From contig LUCW03002055.1 in NCBI GenBank assembly GCA_001586965.3, positions 1-21,219 on the forward strand: a stretch of 21,219 bases of DNA. The letters are read 5' to 3'. The notes under the pieces are model-generated. The model saw nothing but the letters and a program-made list of their open reading frames with translations, made no database searches and had not been told where the DNA came from. Shown one piece after another: positions 8,869-17,371 of the stretch. The translations under genes and the position numbers were made by a program. The stretch is from Sphaeroforma sirkka. Lineage: Eukaryota; Opisthokonta; Ichthyosporea; Ichthyophonida. The stretch's first letter is position 1; every line of letters starts with the position of its first letter.

Positions 8869-9599
8869 ACTGGAAAGCCCTACCCTGGCACCAGTTGCGT
8901 GATAATATACTTAACACCTTTTGAAGATGCACGTGACCGTGAACTTCTAGAGTTTCGCAAGTTCTTTGCGAACGATACCACTATTCGAGGTGCTCTAGCT
9001 TATATGACACTTGAATACTCGGATGGGTGGTCGTACCTATACTGGCGAATATTTATTAATTTGTCAGATGATGGAGACTCTGGGAGCTAACCTCTTTAAG
9101 AAAGTCAATGATGACATCATCGCCTATGGCGATTTGCGATCTATGCCTTGGTCTGTCTTTGAGAAGATAGTTCACAAGCATACTAATCCCTCTACTAGAG
9201 TACTTAGTACCACGAGCTACACCCAGCTCACTAAGCGTAACGCAGTAGAGACTAACACTGCGCGTAGTACTAAGAAACCTCGCACTACTACTGGAGGGGG
9301 TACTGGCTCTACTTCTACCGAACCGAAAGGTGAAAAGAAGGTGAGAGCGCCTTGCAAGAAGTGTGGTTACAACCTCACAAAACGTAATGGCAAGTGGAAT
9401 GGTAGACACGACCCTGTTAAGTGTGCACCAGGCAAGCCAGATTTTGGACACTATATGAAAGAGTGTGCTACTTGCAAGGGTACTAACGGTTGGCACAAAG
9501 AGGATTGCAAGGACTTACCGGACGTCCAAGTTAAGCACTGACAGTACCATATGTGTGCACTAGAGCAAGATTATGAGAAAATGTTCAATAAAATCCATA

Positions 9600-9960
9600 C
9601 CAAAGGAGATGAACGTATCTTTCAAGCAGTTTTCGTAAATGGAGAAAAAGTTATGGCACTATTTGATCCAGGGGCTGAAGTCTCTGCTATCTCACGCCGA
9701 GTAGCCTACGCTACAGATATGGCTGTCCATAACGAAACAACTGATTTAATCTTGGGAAATGGCAAAGTTACTACTTGCGAATAAGCCATTGACTATGCAC
9801 ACATAATGCTGTCAGATAGAAGAGAAGTGAAGACTCACCTAATCGTTACTGACATGTCTCAGAAATACGATTTAATTATAGGTATGACTGATCTTCTCAG
9901 TTTAGGTATAACACTCACTGGTCTGCCTAATGGGCTAGACCCGAATAAAGATCAGTCAGA
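9600..9960 (+). other. retropepsin-like aspartic protease domain of pol (copy 2)
   Basis: FVNGEKVMALFDPGAEVSAI is the flap-preceding strand and active-site loop. The triplet at 9665-9673 reads D-P-G where the family normally has D-S-G or D-T-G. The second hydrophobic-G motif, KYDLIIGMTDLLSLGI, follows at about 9868-9910. A TAA interrupts the domain at 9782 where copy 1 has CAA. Confidence 0.8.
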
Positions 9961-9989
9961 TGATAATATGTTAAAGATACCTAAACCTC

Positions 9990-11050
9990 CGGAAGGTGAA
10001 GCAAAGGATATGATTCCGCACTTTACCGATATAATTATGGACTTAATTATACAAAACAGGAAGATTGCAATAACTGACTGGTGTATGTTTAAGTTCTCTA
10101 ATGGGTACGTTAGACTTGACTTAACAAACGTCGACTTCTCTAAGTTAAAGTGTCCTTCACATAACTACGTGAGTTGGAGACACAAAGACGTTGTCAAAAC
10201 CCAAATCGAAGATTGGTTAAAACAGTGTCTAATTGAAATCAATTATGATGCAACCCCAGTTAACTTAGCTCTCTTAGCGGTCGATCAATATAAATCTGAT
10301 GGAACGTTTAGTAAAACAAGAGTAGTACTAGACCTGTCGCCAATCAACAAACTAATTCCGCAACATAGTTTTCCCTTACCTAAGATAAGCGAGATACTAC
10401 GCAAAATGGAGGGTGCGACTATCTTTCCAAGATAGACTTAAAAGCTGCATTCCATCAACTACAAATATATCAGCCTCATAGGAAATACTTTTCCTTTACT
10501 TGGCAAGGTAAGAAGTACCAGTTTAAAGGTGCACCTGAAGGCTTACACATGTTACCTTCTTTCTTCCAACAAGTTATGATGGAACTATTTGCGGACCTGT
10601 CGTATAACGTATCAGTCTATTTAGATGATATAGTTATCTTTACAAAGACAGCACATGAACATGCTAAACTCGTTAAAGAAGTCTTAAAGCGACTCAATCA
10701 TGCTAAACTTAAGATTAACGAAGACAAGTGTTCTTTTTGCTAAAGATACTATACACTTACTTGGCTACAAAGTATCTGCAGCAGGGGTAGAAATTGATCC
10801 TGGCAAGAAACAGTTTCTGTTGGATTTATCAACACCAATTACTGGAAGAGATGTGAACTCTGTGTGTGGGTTTGTTAACTTCTTCTCGGATTCGGTACCG
10901 CATCTTTCTCATTACTTAAAGCCTTTCAGTCACCTACGGCTGCACAAAGGACCTTTGGGAAAGCTTTGGACTAAAGAATGTGATGATGCATTTAAACTAG
11001 TCAAAAGTAAAGTAATGGACGCACCCATCATGCAGTACCCTGTGGATGGT
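9990..11050 (+). other. reverse transcriptase domain of pol (copy 2)
   Basis: The fingers region holds TRVVLDLSPINKLIPQHSFP. Motif A is KIDLKAAFHQL (10429-10461), the GAPEGLHMLPSFFQQVM block follows, and the catalytic YLDD is at 10618-10629. Then come NHAKLKINEDKCSF and the thumb/connection with HLLGYKVSAAGVEIDPGK. Frameshifts just before motif A and at about 10735 divide it into three frames. Confidence 0.92.
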
Positions 11051-11059
11051 GTCCCATTC

Positions 11060-11400
11060 CAAGTAGCAACCGACGCTTCAGATCGAGCGGTAGGTGGAGT
11101 GCTTTACCAAACGATAAATGGTAAACCGCGCTACATACAATTCTTTAGCAAGAGTGATAATAAGAGTCAACGGAATTACCCTACCTTTAAACAAGAGCTC
11201 CTTGCTATAGCTACTGCGCTAAGACAGTTTAAAGACTACCTTTATGGAAGTTACTTTACTGTCGCCTGTGATCAAAAGTCTCTAACATACTTAAAAGATA
11301 TGAACCCTGATTCACAGTTGGTGAGCCGCTGGCATGACATTATTGCCAAGTTCGCTTTTAATATAACACACATACCAGGAATACATAACCATCTTCCTGA
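11060..11400 (+). other. RNase H domain of pol (copy 2)
   Basis: The first catalytic Asp is in ATDASDRAVGGVLYQ (11066 onward), the Glu in KQELLAIATALRQF, and the next Asp in VACDQKSLTYL. HIPGIHNHLPDMLSR closes the domain. This is the RNase H normally fused to Ty3/gypsy RT, and it is uninterrupted here. Confidence 0.9.
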
Positions 11401-11449
11401 CATGCTCTCTCGACTTGTGCCCGACTACCAGAAAACAGTCAAGGAGTTA

Positions 11450-11770
11450 TTAGCAACCGATTGGATGCTAAATAAGAAATGGTTTAACCTCGCTCAATCA
11501 CGATGGGGTCCATTTACTGTTGATATGTTCGCCGCAGAACATAACAAACAGGGTTCTGAATATAGGTCGTTGACTCATCCTAAAGGTGATGCATTTCAGC
11601 TTGACTTATCAAAGCATAATGCGTGGGCTAACCTACCTTGTCAACTTATCGCACAGTTGTTAAATTATGTTAATATTACTAAATCTACCATTACGCTGTG
11701 TTGTCCCTTACGTAACTCCGACCCATGGATACGTGATTTAATTAATATGGTTCAAGACGAACCTATTTAT
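11450..11770 (+). other. Dam-type methyltransferase-like domain between RNase H and integrase (copy 2)
   Basis: WGPFTVDMFAAEHNKQ starts at 11504 and WANLPCQLI surrounds 11630-11641, where copy 1 reads N-P-P-C. Later ITLCCPLRNSDPWIRDL resembles the strand/helix that follows the catalytic loop in phage Dam proteins. The Pro-to-Leu change makes this copy's loop non-canonical. Confidence 0.5.
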
Positions 11771-12269
11771 GTCGACCGTGAAACCGACACGTTCTTGTAT
11801 CAGGGATCCTATTCTATTAAGAAGACACCTTGGAAACACACCATTGTTTGTCGCATCGGTCCTGCAGGTACCGCTAAGTGGAAACCCTCAACCGAATTCT
11901 TAGCTAAACTAGAGGAGTCTAAAGAGTTTGAACAAAAGCTCAAGACTCGTACAACACATGCACCCAACAAGATTGTAGTCGAGGTAATGCCGATTGAAAC
12001 GGCATTAGATCGTAAAAACATGGAACTAGCTAAGGCCATGGATCAAAGACTCAAAACTCTAAGAGAACCTGAAGCTCGCACTCAACTACTTAAAACGCTG
12101 CTTAAAGAACAGCCAGGAGTTGCGAAACAACTGAAGAAGATACTTCAACAATCTAATGTTGTCAATTATGTATCTCAGGAGTCTACCCCTCCTGTTACTG
12201 AGGTTACCCTTTCCAACAGGACTATGGTTCATCCAGCCAGCGTTACGCAGAATCTGACTGACTTAGAGG

Positions 12270-13330
12270 AGCTCGAAAGTAGAGTTAAAATTATACATAA
12301 TTTAACGCATCGAGCATATGAGCATACTTATAAAATGGCTATTCGTGCAGGGCTTGATCACCCGGCGCTGAAAGAAACCATACGTGAAGTATACCGACGC
12401 TGTACTGTTTGTGAAAAGAACTAGATCAAGCGATACGGTTGGGCACCCCTAAAAAGTGTGACAGAAGACCAACCGATGCGCCGAGTCATAGTCGATTTGG
12501 TTAAACTCCCGCGAACCAAGCATACTGGCGATGTATATATCTGTCATTTCTTATGTGTGGCTTCGGGCTATAACTTGCTTTATGCAATACCGAACAAACA
12601 CCCGCAAACAGTGGCAGAGTTATGCTATTACGTCTTTAATGACTTCGGGTTCCCCCCGAGTACTATGTTTTGATAACGGTAGTGAGTTTTGTACCGACGT
12701 AATGGAGTCATTATACTCGTATCAGGCATGACCCATAGGCGTGGTGTTCCTTATAAACCTCAAACGCAGGGTGCAAATGAGACACGTCGTAGAGAACTAA
12801 AGAAGCTATTGCGTACCGCATTAGATGACGTTGAGGATATGTGGCCTTATCATTTGAAATGGGTTCGGACTCAAATGAATAACTGCATGAATCCTCAAAC
12901 TAGAACACTCCCGTTTCACTATTTCTTTGGCCGCTATAGTGAATTACAAGCAACGTTTGATAAAACTGCGCCCGAGAAACACGTTACCCCGTGGCTACAA
13001 AAGATCGAGCATATGCAGAACGTTGTTTACCCCTGTTTACTCGAGCACAAGAATCGCGTCCTACTTAAAGCGTATGACCGATGGAATAACACTAAGAACA
13101 TTGTTCAGTTCAAAGTTGGCGATTATGTTAGCATTATAAATCGCAATGCCAACGTTACCGAACTGTCTTCTAGGACAATCGGACCTTTTGTTATTTCCTA
13201 CCCTGATGAGAAGAGTGATACTTACGAAGTGAATAACATTGATGGTACTAGCGCAATCAATCTAGGCACTCACCGTATCCCTACCTCCGAACTCTCATTC
13301 GCTCGCTCATTTGATTCTGATGTCCCAGTT
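12270..13330 (+). other. integrase: zinc finger, D,D,E core, GPF module (copy 2)
   Basis: The His/Cys finger reads GLDHPALKETIREVYRRCTVC and ends at 12418. After the TAG at 12422 the core has the first Asp in VIVDLVKLP (about 12495) and the second in CFDNGSEF (about 12663-12690, in a shifted frame). The Glu is in PYKPQTQGANET (about 12755-12790). The C-terminal VQFKVGDYVSI and IGPFVISYP form the GPY/F module typical of Ty3/gypsy integrases. The triad is complete, but it is spread over two frames. Confidence 0.9.
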
Positions 13331-13369
13331 ATGGAGTCACAAGTCAAAGATATAATTGACAAAACATGT

Positions 13370-13500
13370 GAAGACAGTTACACTTGCTACAAGACCCGTT
13401 TTATGGATGGATCAGTAGTTTGGCTACCCTCCGATGCGTTTTGTAAATCTCGCGACTTCCTTCGTATTTTAAATAAGAAATGGAAAAAGTGTTTACATAT
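13370..13500 (+). other. chromodomain-like tail of integrase (copy 2)
   Basis: The segment YTCYKTRFMDGSVVWLPSDA followed by FLRILNKKW resembles the last strands and helix of a chromodomain (Y-x-V-[RK]-[WF]-x-x-G...W-x-P...helix). Chromoviral integrases carry this at their C-terminus and use it for chromatin targeting. The aromatic cage cannot be checked by eye, so the assignment is tentative. About 80 further residues follow to the stop at 13735. Confidence 0.4.
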
Positions 13501-13735
13501 GAACACACGAGATAAACGGAAAGGGTTTCCTCAGGTGACTACAAACCCTGATGGATATGAAATTCCCTATTTGCCACCTACCTCCTATGTGACTAAACTT
13601 TCTGATCTGCTTACCAATAGAGCAGAAAAAATTCTTCGAACATACTTACTAATGAAGAACAACCTTTGGCTATTAACTTACCAAGAAATCAACGTAAGAC
13701 CCTACATCGGAAATGGTTACTGGACCAAATACTAA

Positions 13736-13889
13736 ACGACATAGAGTACAACATGAGTCTTGAACTCGTACATATAGGCACATACTTACTCGAAAAGCCA
13801 TGACCGAAACAGTTTTACTTTGGTTTTCGCTTTACGAACTAGATCGTACCTTCACGTTCGTCCGTAGTCCTGAAAGCTACTGGGGGCTA
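13736..13889 (+). other. 3' untranslated stretch with short polypurine tract
   Basis: No open frame of note. The purine-rich TGGGGGCTAA at 13881-13890 abuts the 3' LTR and is the likely plus-strand primer site, although it is short and interrupted by CT. Confidence 0.5.
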
Positions 13890-14488
13890 AGTAGAAACAC
13901 GGCCTCCGGTCAGTTTAAAATATCAAGATCAAATGAGATAACATATTGGTTTTAATTGTATTTAAAATAATTTAATACAATTTCTTTTTCCAAAATTTCC
14001 AAAGTGTTCTAAATTCACTTTGATGGCTCCAATAGCCTGAGTATTTGGTATGACTCATTTACTTGGACCTATTTGAGACGATAGTAGATGTAGGATATTA
14101 TAAACTAAATTTTATAGTCTCTGAGCTACTACTTACAATCTTTGGTCTTCCCGCCAATCTCCAAAACCCAACAAGTCTTTTTCTTTTTTCAACTTTTCTT
14201 CAGATGGAACTTTATCTATATTAGCCAATGTATTAACTTGACTTACGTTATTATGTCTATCTACAAATTAGGCAAGTGGTCATGAACACTTAGTACTTCT
14301 AGTGAAAATTATTTAATAAAAAACAGCTAGAGGTACGTCCTGTGTGATCGAGGATATTTAAGCTCTTACCAAGAGGCAGTTCCGATCATTCTTACACAAG
14401 CTACAACTGCTAAATCCTAACTGACTTAAACTGTATTTTAGTTTATATAACATAGTATAAAACATAGAAATATCCATCGAAGTTTGCA
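13890..14488 (+). repeat. 3' LTR of copy 2
   Basis: This LTR of about 599 bp starts (A)GTAGAAACACGGCC, where the expected initial T is A, and ends CGAAGTTTGCA at 14488. It shares with the truncated 5' LTR several small differences from the copy 1/solo LTR type (CTTGACTTACG, ACGTCCTGTG, TTATTTAATAAA). It also has private changes near its end, so it has aged since insertion. Confidence 0.87.
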
Positions 14489-14542
14489 TATTTTTCAGTT
14501 ATTTTAGTAGTTACCGCAGTGTACTGCTTCTAGACTGTCTAA
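14489..14542 (+). repeat. extra copy of the element leader after the 3' LTR
   Basis: TATTTTTCAGTTATT...CTAGACTGTCTAA matches the leader that follows the 5' LTRs (6830-6882 and, reversed, 4290-4348), with a few changes, then stops. An LTR followed by leader is what a 5' LTR looks like. Either the true LTR is about 55 bp longer than the solo copy, or a second, tandem element once shared this LTR. Confidence 0.7.
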
Positions 14543-14561
14543 TAATTGCTTAAAAATTACT

Positions 14562-15473
14562 GAACCCCATATTCCCAACCTACGATTAGTGAACTGCCTG
14601 GGAAATTAGAACATCAAACATATCAGGCCGAAATCCATGCATCGGGTGCACCAATGAGGGAAAAACTGACTGCAAACCGCAACGCACGCCTAGCAGCCAA
14701 ACGAAGTAATACGCTTGAGTGTAAATGACTAGTAAAGACAAGTTATATCGCTCTACGTTGTTGAGAAAGAGAGCGCCGCCTTCTACAATAAGCAGTGGAA
14801 ACAGTGAACATGTAGAAAAGAAGCGAAAGGGGATAATCAACGTAGATACTAATGTAGCGATAGGTACTGTGGCAGAGTCGAAACCCTTTTATGTCGGCGG
14901 CTGGATCTTGCAGGGAACATTGTAGTACAATGCTGCAAACCAGGGGAGTGGATCAAAGGTTCGCTTATATGCGGGGTATTCTACCATTTATCACAAATAC
15001 CCTCTCTGGCTGTTTGTTTATGTGATGCTGATGCACAAATAGTATGGATGAAGGACTTGTACAAGTATCGTAGGTTAGAAAGCTTACGACCTTAGGGACC
15101 ACCACACGTGTCCGAAAGGATCTTTGTATTGATCCCATGGAATCATGGCAACGTACATTGGAACTTGACGATTGTTACTTTGTACAAAACTAACGGTACA
15201 GTTACTATTTTAGATGGTATGCCAAATCCTGTTAGAGCTGACGAATAATTCAACTATATAGTACGATGGATGAAATGTCACCTCGCAGATAATATTACAT
15301 ACAGCCTAAAGTTAGGCGGTATAGACCAAGACGGCAGTTTTCGCTGTGGGGTTTTACTTTATGCCTATGCTAGAGCAGTATCAGAACATCCACAACTCGT
15401 GCATGATTTGGAGGCATTGTCATCGCACGAATATGTCACAAGCGCCCAACATGACAACAGAATTAGAAAATAG
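14562..15473 (+). pseudogene. decayed gene with Ulp1/SENP-like (C48) cysteine protease domain
   Basis: C48 enzymes process or remove SUMO-type modifiers, and related domains occur in several transposon and viral proteins. The domain opens with CKPGEWIKGSLICGVFYHL (about 14930-14990), like the family's W-L-N/D-x2-I-x2-F-Y-x2-L block. Next come IFVLIPWNHGNVHW with the catalytic His (15156-15158), an Asp 19 residues later in TVTILDGMP, and QDGSFRCGVLLYAYARAV. In that last block Gln (15327) and Cys (15345) have the exact Q-x5-C spacing. TAG at 15093 and TAA at 15246 lie in frame and a shift occurs near 14915, so it is dead. Upstream, frames 14562-14727 (basic, REKLTANRNARLAAKRS) and 14725-14925 look like its N-terminal part. 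It starts about 20 bp after retroelement sequence. Confidence 0.72.
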
Positions 15474-15684
15474 ATTCCGAAACACTATTCTCGTATATTT
15501 CTGTAAATGAGCATCACAGACCACTTGAGTTGCAAACCAGGCAGTGAGATAAGCTTGAATGAAGCATTACATATCAACACCAATCAATAAAAGACAACAT
15601 AACTCCACCCTCAACGCATTTATTCGTGAAAAATGGATATAGCCGAAGGCTCTTTAATTTAAATTTAAGCAAATTTTGCACGAT
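15474..15684. other. AT-rich spacer with a possible polyadenylation signal
   Basis: No coding frame. AATAAA at 15586-15591 lies about 115 bp after the protease-like gene and could have been its poly(A) signal. Confidence 0.35.
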
Positions 15685-15841
15685 AAAGTCCTTAAATGTA
15701 CATTAAAAAAAATTGTAATTGTCGTTAAATGTACATTCTGCACATATTTGATCGATATTTCAGTACGTTTTCATCGACAAAATGGGTGAATGTACATTTA
15801 GTGACTTTACAAAACACTTTGAATGTACATTTAGCGACTTT
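15685..15841. mobile_element. 157-bp nested inverted-repeat element (MITE/foldback-like)
   Basis: The 20-bp unit AAAGTCCTTAAATGTACATT at 15685-15704 matches, inverted, AATGTACATTTAGCGACTTT at 15822-15841 with two mismatches. A second, inner pair lies at 15719-15738 (TTGTCGTTAAATGTACATTC) and 15788-15808 (GAATGTACATTTAGTGACTTT). All four share the palindrome ATGTACAT. The two right units are direct repeats 33 bp apart. No protein is encoded. The element directly abuts the TA microsatellite, so any TA duplication is masked. Confidence 0.65.
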
Positions 15842-15843
15842 CT

Positions 15844-15845
<2 letters not shown>

Positions 15846-15894
<49 letters not shown>

Positions 15895-15898
15895 TATA

Positions 15899-15992
<94 letters not shown>

Positions 15993-16493
15993 CATATACT
16001 ATATATATATATTATTAGTTATATATATATATATATATTATTAATGTTAATACATAATTGGCATATACATATATTCATAATGTTCATAATATATATCTTT
16101 TCATGGCTCAACATACATGTTATATTATTATATCAATAATATAATACATGTTGTTATTGTGTTATTATTACATATGTTATATATTGCTGTAATATTAGCA
16201 CGTATTATTGGTTATGTGTATTGTATGCAAGCATACTTCCATACACATTATATTATGTACATGTATACATACATATATTATATATACATATCCATTATAT
16301 ATACAATATTACGTATTATGGCATATATATACATACATACATACATATATATATATTATGGTCAACACAAATACATATATTATTGTTAATATTATTATAT
16401 ATACATATTACATATTAGTTGCTAATATATATATAATATATTATATATATATATAGCTATATACGTATATATATACATATATATATATATATG

Positions 16494-16557
<64 letters not shown>

Positions 16558-16565
16558 TATATATA
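15846..16565. repeat. TA-microsatellite tract
   Basis: Long pure (TA)n blocks occupy roughly 15846-16010 and 16440-16560, with AT-rich degenerate TATA/CATA sequence between (16010-16440). The open frames across it are only Tyr/Ile repeat translations and are not genes. Confidence 0.95.
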
Positions 16566-16770
16566 TATACATAAAGCTCATCCCAGCATCAACCAAACCA
16601 AGGAGAGAATCTAAACTCAGAGAGGTACACAGAAGTAATACAGATGGAAATTAATCTCGGAACCGAAGTGCCGGGAGTACGGAAACATCATTGTAGAAAA
16701 TCTCTGATGGGCATAAGGGCATCCTAAATATCGGAGGAGTACCATCTAAACATATAAGACCTAAGATTAC
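16566..16770 (+). other. spacer before the copia-like gag
   Basis: Ordinary base composition and no clear frame. It might be the untranslated leader of the copia-like remnant, but no LTR or primer site is recognised. Confidence 0.3.
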
Positions 16771-17371
16771 AATGGAAGCCACGAACAGTTGAAGACGTGA
16801 TGATCCTGATGCAACAGGGTCGCCTACAACTGATCGAAGCCGCTACACCACCACCGACGACTACTATGAGACTCAACGTGAAATGTTTACTCAAGAGGAT
16901 CGTGGAGCCGCGTCTGAGTCAATTTATCATATGATCTCTCGACGACTTCAACAGGAGTTACTCTATATCATGAAGGAACCCTACGCATTTTTTCAAGGCA
17001 TTGGAAACCAATTTAAGATTAACACCCAGGGAGGAATCGGCCGTTTAAGAAAGGAGTTCTGGAAAAAAACGTAGAAGTGTAATAAAACTTTGGAGACCTT
17101 TATTGGTGATGTTAATTTGAAGAAAATGGAATTGGAGAAACTCGAGGCTCCACCGTCTGAGATTGACTTGAAGACAGTCTTGAAGGAAGGTCTCAATGAA
17201 CGTTTTAAAGCAGCAAGAACTCATCTCAACACAGTTGATACTGACGTCATGAGCTACGAGAAGCTCTGCAAATATCTCCGAAAATTCGATATGGAGATAA
17301 TTCAAACATCGACCTTCAATACAGAGACTCGAGGAGGAGAGAGAGCACTTTCTGCCAGAGCAGAACGAAAG

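Larger units (their letters stand above)
6909..9541 (+). pseudogene. gag: gag of copy 2 (stop codons, frameshifts, LTR insertion)
   Basis: The protein matches copy 1 gag along its whole length. The N-terminus (MAKGTSKGKGAASSKP) is charged and Ser/Pro/Glu-rich. A TAA at 7317-7319 replaces a sense codon. The frame then continues as VLDLSENFGFAIDGEA through the tRNA-derived stretch to an A-run frameshift at about 8002. The central helical part, with EVDFSSNESTVETLKAFDQL, is split by the solo LTR at 8274-8868. The distal part holds KAPCKKCG-type cysteines and CATCKGTNGWHKEDC (C-x2-C-x6-H-x3-C), probably nucleocapsid zinc binding, though the spacing differs from the retroviral C-x2-C-x4-H-x4-C. 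It ends with TGA at 9539-9541, in frame with pol 9 bp later. Neither the N-terminal nor the central part resembles a gag family I can name. Confidence 0.88.
9551..13735 (+). pseudogene. pol: pol of copy 2: protease, RT, RNase H, Dam-like, integrase, chromodomain-like tail
   Basis: The polyprotein would mature Gag-Pol, copy element RNA into DNA and integrate it. It starts at the ATG at 9551, in frame with gag and after a single TGA. Visible lesions are TAA at 9782-9784, a base loss before RT motif A (about 10425), an extra T at about 10735, TAG at 12422-12424 between the integrase zinc finger and core, and two shifts around 12655 and 12730. All other catalytic blocks are readable. The end is TAA at 13733-13735, about 150 bp before the 3' LTR. 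The parts are listed separately below. The element-type call is secure; the Dam-like and chromodomain-like parts are less so. Confidence 0.92.
6572..14488 (+). mobile_element. Ty3/gypsy-type LTR retrotransposon, copy 2 (nearly full length)
   Basis: The order is truncated 5' LTR, leader, gag, protease, RT, RNase H, Dam-like domain, integrase, short 3' untranslated stretch and 3' LTR. Protease-RT-RNase H-integrase order with a D,D,E integrase and GPF module is the Ty3/gypsy (Metaviridae-type) arrangement. The 5' and 3' LTRs share small differences not found in the copy 1 and solo LTRs, so they belong to one insertion. Gag is split by a later solo LTR, and gag and pol carry many stops and frameshifts, so the copy is defective. 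The left end was cut before or after insertion and no target duplication of the whole element can be read. Confidence 0.93.

Noticed and set aside
6909..13735. Alternative genetic code (reading TAA, TAG or TGA as sense)
   Set aside because: Stops fall at different places in the two copies beside frameshifts, so they are decay. Only the gag-pol TGA is shared, and it sits at a domain boundary.
1..14488. DIRS-type element, because of the Dam-like domain
   Set aside because: A D,D,E integrase with GPF module and ordinary LTRs with a short target duplication are present; no tyrosine recombinase or split repeats are seen.
14586..14840. Minus-strand open frame of 84 codons
   Set aside because: It overlaps the plus-strand frames leading into the protease-like domain, has no recognisable features, and lies antisense to them.
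15729..16456. Several open frames of 60-136 codons rich in Tyr and Ile
   Set aside because: They are translations of the TA microsatellite in different frames and have no protein-like composition.
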